NCBI GenBank assembly: GCA_051646185.1
Contig: JBOFCS010000234.1
Location: 1 to 5,576 of the forward strand
Reading direction: 5' to 3'
Length of the DNA: 5,576 nucleotides
From: JBOFCS01 sp051646185
GTDB lineage: Bacteria; Actinomycetota; Actinomycetes; Mycobacteriales; Mycobacteriaceae
A program made the position numbers and the translations under genes. Below the pieces are notes generated by a model. The model worked only from the letters and a program-made list of their open reading frames with translations, made no database searches and had not been told where the DNA came from. Positions 1 to 5,576 of this stretch are shown here, one piece after another. The first letter of the stretch is position 1; each line of letters opens with the position of its first letter.

Positions 1-2
1 AG

Positions 3-197
3 CGGCCCGATGCCTTTGTTGCCGGCGATAAACTGACCAAACAAATTTGGTTGGTCATTCTCAGTATTGCCACGGTCATCTGTTTACTTTTTACTCTTCA
101 ACAGTTTTTGGCGGTATTTGGTGTTGTGGCCATTGCTGTTTATCTGGTGGATGTTCGACCAAAGCTTATTGAGATACAGGGTAATTCTCGCTGGTAG
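3..197 (+). CDS. DUF2516 family membrane protein, C-terminal part (5' end cut by the window edge)
   Basis: The reading frame is open from the first bases and stops with TAG at 195-197, giving 64 visible residues; the start lies outside the window. The translation begins RPDAF and then shows DKLTK, a hydrophobic stretch starting WLVIL (about residues 18-32), a second starting FLAVFG (about 38-54), and ends in YLVDVRPKL and EIQG followed by a terminal Trp. The RPDAF/DKLTK block and the YLVDVRP tail are what I recall as hallmarks of DUF2516, a small two- to three-helix membrane protein of mycobacteria and relatives (I believe Rv0476 in M. tuberculosis is a member). Its function is unknown. The gene ends 66 bases before the MerR gene on the same strand, so read-through is possible. 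An overlapping open frame at 67-264 is a shadow of this gene. Confidence is high that this is coding and good for the family name. Confidence 0.85.
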   Translation, partial: RPDAFVAGDKLTKQIWLVILSIATVICLLFTLQQFLAVFGVVAIAVYLVDVRPKLIEIQGNSRW

Positions 198-263
198 TAG
201 GCTTAGTGTTAGTGAGTCTGATGGTATTGACTGCTGCACGTTCCAAACGGAAAGACGCGGATA

Positions 264-1010
264 ATGATGGAATATCGCATTGATGATCTGGCTCGGGAAG
301 CAGGTGTCAGTGTTCGAAATGTTCGGGTTTATCAGGATCGAGGGTTGCTTCCGCCGCCGCGCCGCCAAGGCCGAACAGGTTGGTATTCAGAGTCACATTT
401 GGTCCGGCTTAACCTGATTTCTTCAATGCTCGACCGGGGTTATACCTTCGCTACGATCAGTGAATTGCTTATCGCTGCACAGTATGGCTTACGGGTGGAA
501 GATGTTCTGGCAAGTGGGGCCAAATCGGGTAAGTGGGGCCAAATTCGCCGGGTTGCCCGGATAACGATCGGTGAGTTGCGGCGTAGGTTTGGGGAAGACC
601 AAACTACTAAAGAAAATATTGAACGTGGCACAGCTTTGGGAGTTCTGACAAAGGCGGGTAAGGAATTTACGGTAACCAGTCCGGCTCTTATTGAAGCAGC
701 TGAAGAGCTTGTGCGGGTAGGTATTCCCCTTGAAGAGATTCTTCTGCAATCGGAAAAAGTTCGGGGCGATCTTGAAGATGTAGCTGAAAGATTTGTTGGT
801 CTCATCACTTCACGTTATTTGGTTGCTGAAGGAGAAACCCTCGAATTGGCCGAATCTGAAGTATCGCAGATTGCCAGTCTAATCAATAAATTACGTCCAT
901 TGGCCAGTGAGACGGTTCATGCTTTATTTGCTGATGCCATGGAGCGTGCGCTTTCTCGGGGATTAGAAAAAACTGCTCAGCAACTAAAAATTGAGATCCC
1001 TAAACCTTAA
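264..1010 (+). CDS. MerR-family transcriptional regulator
   Basis: A 248-residue cytoplasmic DNA-binding protein. Residues 4-70 form a classic MerR winged helix-turn-helix: YRIDDLAREAGVSVRNVRVY is the recognition unit, RGLLPPPRRQGRTGWYS the wing, and LDRGYTFATISELL the following helices. The C-terminal part (about 95-248) is not a short metal-binding loop. Around 100-165 it again resembles a winged-helix-like fold (ITIGELRRRFG, then a GVL turn and a VGIPLEEIL helix), followed by a helical tail, as in long actinobacterial MerR proteins whose ligands are mostly unknown. There is no cysteine anywhere, which argues against a thiol-based metal or redox sensor like MerR, CueR or SoxR. Start: ATG 264 with GGAAAG at 249-254 (nine-base spacing); ATG 267 is an alternative. 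It probably regulates its own region or the hydrolase and fabH downstream; that is inference from position. A 14-base direct repeat lies in the linker (512-525 and 531-544). Confidence 0.93.
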   Translation: MMEYRIDDLAREAGVSVRNVRVYQDRGLLPPPRRQGRTGWYSESHLVRLNLISSMLDRGYTFATISELLIAAQYGLRVEDVLASGAKSGKWGQIRRVARITIGELRRRFGEDQTTKENIERGTALGVLTKAGKEFTVTSPALIEAAEELVRVGIPLEEILLQSEKVRGDLEDVAERFVGLITSRYLVAEGETLELAESEVSQIASLINKLRPLASETVHALFADAMERALSRGLEKTAQQLKIEIPKP

Positions 1011-1056
1011 GGATTGGGAAAGGGAAAAATTTAACCCGGGGAGGCAAGTGCATCAG

Positions 1057-1087
1057 TTGACCACACTAAGGTGTCTCGTATGGTCAA
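1057..1087. promoter_or_regulatory. Imperfect dyad spanning the hydrolase start codon (candidate operator or RNA hairpin)
   Basis: The arms TTGACCA (1057-1063) and TGGTCAA (1081-1087) are perfect reverse complements separated by 17 bases, with further matches inward (1065/1079, 1066/1078, 1068/1076) and a nested ACAC-TAAG-GTGT at 1063-1074. The AAGG ribosome-binding candidate (1068-1071) is in the loop and ATG 1080 at the edge of the right arm. It could be a binding site for the neighbouring MerR protein or a hairpin limiting translation. A 7-base dyad of this size also arises by chance several times in a window this long, so support comes mainly from its position. Confidence 0.35.
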
Positions 1088-2126
1088 TTCAAAAATCTTC
1101 TGGACTGGCGCAGCGGCATTGGGCGCGGTGTCGACGGGGTTTGCCTTGCGTTCGCTGGTAAGGCCAACAGAGGCCGGGGTGCATGCTGATAAAGAAGTTC
1201 AGATCAATGCCGCAGATCTCAGTACTGCTTTTGACAATCCAACGGTGAAAGCGGAGACGATACCGGTAGTTACCGATGATGGAATCTCTTTGAATGTTCA
1301 GATGTATGGTCCAGTTGATGGCGAGCCTATCGTTTTTAGTCACGGGTGGACCTGTAGTGCGGAGTATTGGAATCCGCAGATAAATGCTTTTGCCGGTAAG
1401 TATCGGGTCATTACGTACGATCAGCGTGGTCACGGGCGTAGTGAAATGAGCGCAGGGGCGCTTAATGCCGATATGCTTGGAGATGATTTGCAGGCAGTAC
1501 TTGAAGCAACCATTATTCCAGGCAAGAAGGCTCTGTTGGTAGGGCACAGTATGGGCGGCATGAGCATTATGTCCTGGGCCGCTCGTCATTCGCATCAGGT
1601 AGGTCGCTTTGCTTCTGCGGCGTTACTTTCCTCAACGGCAACTGGGCAACTTATTGTGAGTAATCAAGTGGTACCAGGTCTGGCTGCTCAGTTTCCCAAA
1701 ATTGTTGATCGTTTTGGGCATACAGCTCTGGGTGTGGTTACTCCGAGGGTAAAATCTTCACGTTTCCTACGAGCTGGGATTCAGTATGTGGCGATGGCTC
1801 CTGGATCAACTGCGGCTGAGGTTGAGTTTTGTGAGCGCATCATCATTGAATGTTCGCCAAAAACTCGAGCGAAATGGGGTGCAGTATTAAGTCGCCTGGA
1901 TCTTGTTGAAGCGCTTGACCAGTTGACTGTGCCTACGTCGGTTCTAGTGGGGGCAGTGGATCGGCTGACTCCGCCAATACATTCAGATGCACTTGCCCAA
2001 AGGTTAGCTAGTACCGGCTACCTGGAACGGCATGTAGTGGTTCCGGGGGTTGGGCATATGTCATCTATTGAAGCTGTGACGCAATTTAACAGCGAGGTGC
2101 AACGACTACGTGATCGTGGAGAATAG
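1080..2126 (+). CDS. Membrane-anchored alpha/beta hydrolase
   Basis: A serine hydrolase of the alpha/beta-hydrolase fold, 348 residues from ATG 1080. A GTG at 1071 would add three residues; I prefer ATG because AAGG at 1068-1071 sits eight bases before it. Residues about 5-27 are hydrophobic and follow a lysine, which suggests an uncleaved membrane anchor or signal with the catalytic domain outside or at the membrane. Visible motifs are SHGW (oxyanion region, about 87-90), YDQRGHGRS (113-121), the nucleophile elbow GHSMGG with Ser157, GAVDRLTP with acid Asp294, and VPGVGHM with His326, so the triad is complete. A cap region lies between about 185 and 265. The family includes esterases, lipases, epoxide hydrolases and haloperoxidases; the sequence does not settle which. 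It lies 69 bases after the MerR gene and 144 before fabH, suggesting acyl-ester chemistry, but the substrate is unknown. Confidence 0.93.
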   Translation: MVNSKIFWTGAAALGAVSTGFALRSLVRPTEAGVHADKEVQINAADLSTAFDNPTVKAETIPVVTDDGISLNVQMYGPVDGEPIVFSHGWTCSAEYWNPQINAFAGKYRVITYDQRGHGRSEMSAGALNADMLGDDLQAVLEATIIPGKKALLVGHSMGGMSIMSWAARHSHQVGRFASAALLSSTATGQLIVSNQVVPGLAAQFPKIVDRFGHTALGVVTPRVKSSRFLRAGIQYVAMAPGSTAAEVEFCERIIIECSPKTRAKWGAVLSRLDLVEALDQLTVPTSVLVGAVDRLTPPIHSDALAQRLASTGYLERHVVVPGVGHMSSIEAVTQFNSEVQRLRDRGE

Positions 2127-2167
2127 AGTTCAATGCTTATGATCAGCAGTTTTATCAGGAGTGAACG

Positions 2168-2190
2168 CCCAGTGTCCCAGTGCTTATACC
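2168..2190 (+). promoter_or_regulatory. Possible fabH promoter region with an 8-base tandem repeat
   Basis: In the 144-base gap before fabH, CCCAGTG occurs at 2168-2174 and again at 2176-2182, an exact eight-base period. It is followed two bases later by TATACC (2185-2190), which resembles a -10 hexamer. A poor -35 match (GTGAAC, 2161-2166) lies 18 bases upstream. A weak -35 next to a direct repeat is what an activator-dependent promoter can look like, but this is only a visual match. It would give fabH its own transcript with a leader of roughly 75 bases. Confidence 0.25.
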
Positions 2191-2259
2191 TAGTCTTGTA
2201 TTGCTGACGTACGCTTCGAAGAAGAACATCGAGCCAACAGTCTTGATGTACAGAACCAC

Positions 2260-2265
2260 AGGAGA
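2260..2265 (+). promoter_or_regulatory. Ribosome-binding site of fabH
   Basis: AGGAGA lies five bases before ATG 2271. It is the clearest ribosome-binding site among the plus-strand genes and fixes the fabH start. Confidence 0.75.
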
Positions 2266-2270
2266 ACTTC

Positions 2271-3302
2271 ATGCCCGCTCAAATTGCGGTGAGTGCAGGT
2301 ACTGCTTACAGCTCTATCCTCGGTCTTGGTACATATCGGCCAAAGCGGGTTGTCACTAATGATGAGGTGGCAGGGCCCATTGATTCCAGTGATGAATGGA
2401 TTAGGACGCGTTCGGGGATTAGGACCCGTCGTTTCTGTGGTCCTGATGAGTCTGTTCTGAGTATGAGTATCGCTGCGGGGCAGAAAGCTATGGATGCTGC
2501 TGGAATCACCGCTGATCAGGTTGGTTGTGTAGTGGTGGCTACCTCCACGTGGTTATTGCTTACACCTGCGGTTGCGCCTCAGGTGGCCAGTGGTCTTGGT
2601 ATGAGTGAAACTGCAGGATTCGATATATCGGCCGGTTGTGCTGGCTTTTGCCACGGCCTCAGCTTAGCTTCGGACATGGTTCGGGCGGGAACAGCTGAGT
2701 ATGTCCTGGTGATTGGTGTAGAACGGCTCACCGATGCTATTGACCCAACAGATCGCTCGACCGCCTTTCTATTTGGTGACGGTGCGGGTGCCGTGATTGT
2801 GGGTCCTTCTGAGGTTAACGGTATTGGTCCTACGGTGTGGGGTTCGGACGGTACCCAGCACGAGGCAATTTTCCAAAACAAAGACTGGATGGATTTTTTT
2901 GCTGAGATTGACGAAAAAGGCTTAGAGGCCGAGCGGCCTTGGCTACGGATGCAGGGAACTACCGTATTCCGTTGGGCAGCACATTCTTTAGAGAAAGTAT
3001 GCCGTGAAGCGCTAGAGAAAGCGGGCTTAACGACGGCTGATCTCGATGCGTTGATTCCGCATCAGGCAAATGGACGCATTGTTGAAATTATGGCCCGGGT
3101 TTTGGAACTACCTGAGGGCTGTGCTGTAGCCAATGATATTGAGACCATGGGCAATACCTCCGCAGCTTCGGTCCCGCTGGCGATGGAAACGCTATTAGCT
3201 TCGGGTGAATCCAAGCCCGGCGATACCGCGTTGCTCATTGCTTTTGGTGCCGGTCTGTCTTACGCATCGCAAGTTGTTACTCTGCCGATGTTCCAGGCCT
3301 GA
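2271..3302 (+). CDS. fabH: Beta-ketoacyl-ACP synthase III (FabH)
   Basis: A cytoplasmic thiolase-fold enzyme of 343 residues that condenses an acyl-CoA primer with malonyl-ACP to start type II fatty-acid elongation. The triad is complete: Cys123 in SAGCAGF, His264 in HQAN, Asn295 in GNTSAAS. DSSDEWIRTRSGIRTRRF (38-55) carries Trp43, equivalent to the CoA-stacking Trp of E. coli FabH, and the C-terminus ends in the usual FGAGLSYASQVV. Thr98-Pro99 sits where E. coli has Phe87-Pro. In M. tuberculosis FabH this position is Thr and opens the pocket to long acyl-CoA primers, linking FAS-I to FAS-II in mycolate synthesis. A similar primer preference is therefore inferred. Compared with my recollection of the mycobacterial enzyme there are a few extra residues around 205-223. 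It is not in a fab cluster, as is also true of mycobacterial fabH, and is preceded by a hydrolase. KASIII-like enzymes of secondary metabolism are the main alternative. Confidence 0.94.
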   Translation: MPAQIAVSAGTAYSSILGLGTYRPKRVVTNDEVAGPIDSSDEWIRTRSGIRTRRFCGPDESVLSMSIAAGQKAMDAAGITADQVGCVVVATSTWLLLTPAVAPQVASGLGMSETAGFDISAGCAGFCHGLSLASDMVRAGTAEYVLVIGVERLTDAIDPTDRSTAFLFGDGAGAVIVGPSEVNGIGPTVWGSDGTQHEAIFQNKDWMDFFAEIDEKGLEAERPWLRMQGTTVFRWAAHSLEKVCREALEKAGLTTADLDALIPHQANGRIVEIMARVLELPEGCAVANDIETMGNTSAASVPLAMETLLASGESKPGDTALLIAFGAGLSYASQVVTLPMFQA

Positions 3303-3306
3303 GAGG

Positions 3307-4590
3307 CTAGATAAGATTTGTTAGCCCAGTAACTTGGGCTACGCCATCCCAGCCACCCGCTGGTGCTGTTAAGCCAAATAACTGTGCGATGGTGGGTGCT
3401 ATATCTATGGTGTGTACCGAAGAGAGTACTTCTTGCCCGCCTTCAATTGCGGGATGTCCACCGGTGACAAAAAATGGTATCGGTAGGGTTGTACTGTGTC
3501 CGTGATTTCCAGGAATAGGATTCGATAGTGTCCCAGGATCACTGAAACGCCAGCCTTGTTGGCAGTAAGCAACAACATCTCCTGCTCGTTGTCCAAGCAT
3601 GGATTCGGTTATTGGTTCTGCTTTTTCAATTCCAGTAGCGTCATTATAAATTTCAATTATCCGTGATATTGCGGCCTGGCGATCAGCCTCGTCTCCGGTA
3701 AAGTAAATCAGTTCTGAGCCGCCGTTTTGAGCTATTACACAGCGCCCAGATAGCAGAGGATCAGAATCCAGTGTGTTGTGCATAGTGACTACTTGGGTGG
3801 GAATGGACCAGTCCATGGAGTGATCAGCGAGCACAAAAATAACACTGCGTTCCCATCTATTGGTGTTCTGCAAAAACTGAGTGAAACGAGATATTTGGTA
3901 GTCGGAGTTCATCAGAGAGGCGTTGCGGGCAAGTCGCCATGAAGGACCGGACAGATCCAGATGTCCAACCCGGTCGATATCACCAAGGTTGGCAAAAATC
4001 AGGTTGGGGGCGTGCTTGTCAACCGTGTCAATAAGCGCATCGATAGTGAAGTTGTCTGGGGCGTGCCCGGTGCCTGGGACTAAAGGGTTTGGGGCCCATT
4101 CAATGCAGGCGCGGCCACCGAAGAGCCCATGCAGGTAACGCTTAGAGAGCACACTAGCGGTTACTAAACCAAGTTCGGTGCGTAACCGGTCCAGGAGAGT
4201 AGCTGCTAACAAGTCGCTTGCCATGTCCAGATCGCGTACTTTACCGAGTTCTGGATCGTAGATTGAATTGGCGGGAACCCCTGAACGGTATGGGTGAACC
4301 CCGGTCATCATTGCCGTGTGGTTAGGAAGGGTTTCTGCCACCATGATGGCGTTAGCATTGAGGTAATTGATTCCAGAAGAAGCTAATTCGGACAGATGTG
4401 GCGTTAATGCAGTACCGAGTTCATCGGGCCGCATCCCATCAACAACAAGAACATAAATATCTCGTTCGGAATTAGCTGATGCCGTCGGAACCACCCCGGC
4501 ATTAGCCTTTGAAGTGGCTGTGAGAAAGGTTCCGCTGACAGCTAGGCCAGCTCCAGCAAGTGCGGATCGTCGTGATATTCCCGGTGTCAT
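3307..4590 (-). CDS. Tat-exported phosphodiesterase / alkaline-phosphatase-superfamily protein
   Basis: A 427-residue exported hydrolase resembling type I phosphodiesterase/nucleotide pyrophosphatase (the Phosphodiest domain). The N-terminus has a twin-arginine signal: SRRSALAG at 6-13, a hydrophobic stretch to about 25, and a likely cleavage after Ala31 (ANA). The mature part shows the metal ligands and nucleophile in family order: Asp51 in VVDGMRPD, Thr87 as probable nucleophile in AETLPNHTAMMTG, then GVPANSIYDP, Asp206 and His210 in GDIDRVGH, Asp256-His257 in LADHSMD, and His363 in PGNHGH. The site for two metal ions therefore appears complete. Substrates in this family include nucleotides, phospholipid headgroups and other phosphodiesters; which applies here cannot be told. 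Start ATG 4590 has GAGG eight bases upstream (4599-4602 on the plus strand). It follows the unknown gene by 28 bases, so the two are probably co-transcribed, and it converges on fabH with only four bases between stops. Confidence 0.92.
   Translation of the reverse strand: MTPGISRRSALAGAGLAVSGTFLTATSKANAGVVPTASANSERDIYVLVVDGMRPDELGTALTPHLSELASSGINYLNANAIMVAETLPNHTAMMTGVHPYRSGVPANSIYDPELGKVRDLDMASDLLAATLLDRLRTELGLVTASVLSKRYLHGLFGGRACIEWAPNPLVPGTGHAPDNFTIDALIDTVDKHAPNLIFANLGDIDRVGHLDLSGPSWRLARNASLMNSDYQISRFTQFLQNTNRWERSVIFVLADHSMDWSIPTQVVTMHNTLDSDPLLSGRCVIAQNGGSELIYFTGDEADRQAAISRIIEIYNDATGIEKAEPITESMLGQRAGDVVAYCQQGWRFSDPGTLSNPIPGNHGHSTTLPIPFFVTGGHPAIEGGQEVLSSVHTIDIAPTIAQLFGLTAPAGGWDGVAQVTGLTNLI
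3322..3341. terminator. Hairpin between convergent genes, possible two-way terminator
   Basis: TAGCCCA (3322-3328) and TGGGCTA (3335-3341) form a perfect seven-base stem with a six-base spacer, which a G-T pair (3329/3334) can shorten to a four-base loop. It begins 20 bases after the fabH stop and lies inside the last codons of the convergent phosphodiesterase gene. There is no clear U-tract on either strand, so it would be a weak or factor-assisted terminator at best. A smaller stem (3296-3308) covers the fabH stop codon. Confidence 0.4.
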
Positions 4591-4618
4591 GTACTAATCC
4601 TCAGCTTGCAAGTGGTCA

Positions 4619-5576
4619 TTATTGCGTGGGTTCCAATGGTGTGCTCGTGCTCATATCGGTCAGAGTGGATATTTCATCCTCACTAAGACATACCGATTGA
4701 ATTATCCCTTTGTACCAGTTTATCGGGTAGTCGGTCAGTGTTTTGATAGGCGAGATTGGATCTGGAATGAAATTCGATAGCGCTACGACTGTGGTGGGTG
4801 TGGATAGGGTATCGACAAGCTGCATGAGTAATGACCATGCGGCGCTGGGTATCATCCAGGCTATTTCACTGCTAATAAGCAGGTAATCAACAAGATTCAG
4901 TAGGCTAACTTCCGAAAGTGCGATTGTGTCTGTCAGGTGTCCTCCGATACTGCTGGCGCCAATGCCAAAGAGATAGGTCAGCAGGGGGTCGTCAATGAGG
5001 CCAACTAACCCGCCGATATCGGAGCTTTGCTGCGGTTGGGCGAGCAAGGCTGGTACTCGAATGAAGTTCAAGAGGTCTTTGAGGGATCCGGCTTGTTGGC
5101 TAAAGGCCTCAAAGAGAGGGTCATCTGATGGTGGGGCAAAAAATTTTACTGCCCGATCAACGGCACGGCCTATAGGAAAATCAGCTACTGCAGGACAGCT
5201 TGGGCTGGCAATATTTATGCCCTGGGCCATATCAACAATTTCCGGTGCCATGATGTTGGGGTAGACATCGGCAATGAGCGCAGTGTTTTCCTCATTGGAA
5301 TCGATATTTTGGGCAATACAGGTGGTTGATAAGGCTTTTTGAATAGCTTTTGCTGCTGAAATCACTATCGATGGACCATAATTGAGCCCTAAGGAAAACA
5401 GTATGCTGGCTCCATAGAGTGATGGCATAGCGCTGTTAATGATTTTGGCGGGGATGCTGAAGATGTAGAGGCCAAGGATTGCGGTTTCGATGGCTTGGTT
5501 GAGGGTGAGGTTTTGGAGGCGGAGGCCGCTGGTGTGTTCGCCGCGTCGGATTTCTAGGAGGGTGCTGACGATGTAG
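4619..5576 (-). CDS. Unrecognised hydrophobic, probably membrane-associated or exported protein (N-terminus beyond the window)
   Basis: I do not recognise this protein. The frame ends with TAA at 4619-4621 and stays open to the right edge, giving 318 visible residues. An ATG at 5428 (269 residues from there) is probably internal: no ribosome-binding site precedes it and the 49 upstream codons are strongly coding-like. Numbered from that Met, there are hydrophobic stretches at about 3-26 and 170-215, with another just upstream (ETAILGLYIFSIPAKII). Three cysteines stand at 37, 78 and 247. The end is a Ser/Thr-rich tail (STLTDMSTSTPLEPTQ). No nucleotide-binding motif or catalytic signature is evident. 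It lies 28 bases ahead of the Tat-exported phosphodiesterase on the same strand, so it may act with that enzyme at the envelope; this is inference only. Codon use changes sharply near 5429: upstream 37 of 49 codons end in C and none in G, downstream usage is mixed. Confidence 0.75.
   Translation of the reverse strand, partial: YIVSTLLEIRRGEHTSGLRLQNLTLNQAIETAILGLYIFSIPAKIINSAMPSLYGASILFSLGLNYGPSIVISAAKAIQKALSTTCIAQNIDSNEENTALIADVYPNIMAPEIVDMAQGINIASPSCPAVADFPIGRAVDRAVKFFAPPSDDPLFEAFSQQAGSLKDLLNFIRVPALLAQPQQSSDIGGLVGLIDDPLLTYLFGIGASSIGGHLTDTIALSEVSLLNLVDYLLISSEIAWMIPSAAWSLLMQLVDTLSTPTTVVALSNFIPDPISPIKTLTDYPINWYKGIIQSVCLSEDEISTLTDMSTSTPLEPTQ

Noticed and set aside
67..264. A 65-residue hydrophobic open frame whose TAA overlaps the MerR ATG, suggesting translational coupling.
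   Set aside because: It is the shadow of the DUF2516 frame, which carries the recognisable family motifs; the stop/start overlap is coincidental.
1057..1084. TTGACC and TATGGT with a 16-base spacer as a sigma-70-like promoter for the hydrolase.
   Set aside because: Transcription would begin about 1091, downstream of both available start codons, leaving no usable start.
1048..1161. A GTG-started 37-codon frame just after GGGGAGG, overlapping the hydrolase start.
   Set aside because: Spacing of three bases is too short, the product is rich in Arg, Cys and Trp without family character, and it mostly shadows the hydrolase. Kept only as a note on the orphan ribosome-binding sequence.
2133..2207. 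A 24-residue ATG-started frame in the gap before fabH, a possible leader peptide.
   Set aside because: There is no well-spaced ribosome-binding site (GGAG is 12 bases away), no run of a regulatory codon, and no attenuator hairpin after it.
1089..2881. Minus-strand open frames opposite the hydrolase and fabH (1089-1595, 2018-2272, 2306-2509, 2579-2881).
   Set aside because: They mirror coding sequence whose catalytic residues are all intact, and their translations show no domain character.
3923..5264. Plus-strand open frames at 3923-4138 and 4995-5264.
   Set aside because: Both lie opposite well-supported minus-strand coding sequence and encode Arg/Pro/Ser-rich products with no motifs, typical of antisense shadows.
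5426..5428. ATG 5428 as the true start of the last minus-strand gene.
   Set aside because: No ribosome-binding site precedes it, the upstream frame is open to the edge with strongly biased codons, and a hydrophobic segment continues across it.

Overview
The window looks like chromosomal DNA from an actinomycete, most likely a member of the Mycobacteriales. Three things point there. The left edge carries the C-terminal half of a DUF2516 membrane protein, a family I associate with mycobacteria and relatives. The FabH resembles the mycobacterial long-chain type: it has the Thr-Pro pair where E. coli FabH has Phe-Pro, and a typical DSSDEW / HQAN / GNTSAAS pattern. The MerR regulator is also of an actinobacterial two-part type. 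Base composition looks moderate, with many A- and T-ending codons, which is low for this order, so a lineage with reduced GC is more likely than a typical Mycobacterium or Rhodococcus. This placement is inference from protein character, not from a search.

Layout, left to right. Positions 3-197 (+) hold the end of the DUF2516 gene. Positions 264-1010 (+) encode a MerR-family regulator, 1080-2126 (+) a membrane-anchored alpha/beta hydrolase, and 2271-3302 (+) beta-ketoacyl-ACP synthase III (FabH). Four bases after the fabH stop, a convergent minus-strand pair begins. This is a Tat-exported phosphodiesterase/alkaline-phosphatase-superfamily enzyme (4590-3307), preceded in its operon by an unrecognised hydrophobic protein (4619 to the right edge). 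The reading frame of that protein runs off the window. No tRNA, rRNA, CRISPR array, insertion sequence or phage gene was seen, and no gene-free stretch exceeds 150 bases.

How the parts may work together. The plus-strand genes MerR, hydrolase and fabH are co-directional with gaps of 69 and 144 bases. They could form a regulated acyl-lipid module: the hydrolase would cut an ester or thioester at the membrane, and FabH would start acyl-chain extension on malonyl-ACP. A dyad lies exactly over the hydrolase start and is a possible operator or RNA hairpin. The minus-strand pair would act at or outside the membrane on phosphodiesters or phosphate esters. None of these substrate assignments can be made from sequence alone.

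The points most worth a second look are the dyad over the hydrolase start, an 8-base tandem repeat just upstream of a TATACC hexamer before fabH, the abrupt codon-usage change inside the last gene near 5429, and the unknown protein paired with the exported phosphodiesterase. I do not see convincing evidence of a new defence or mobile system here.
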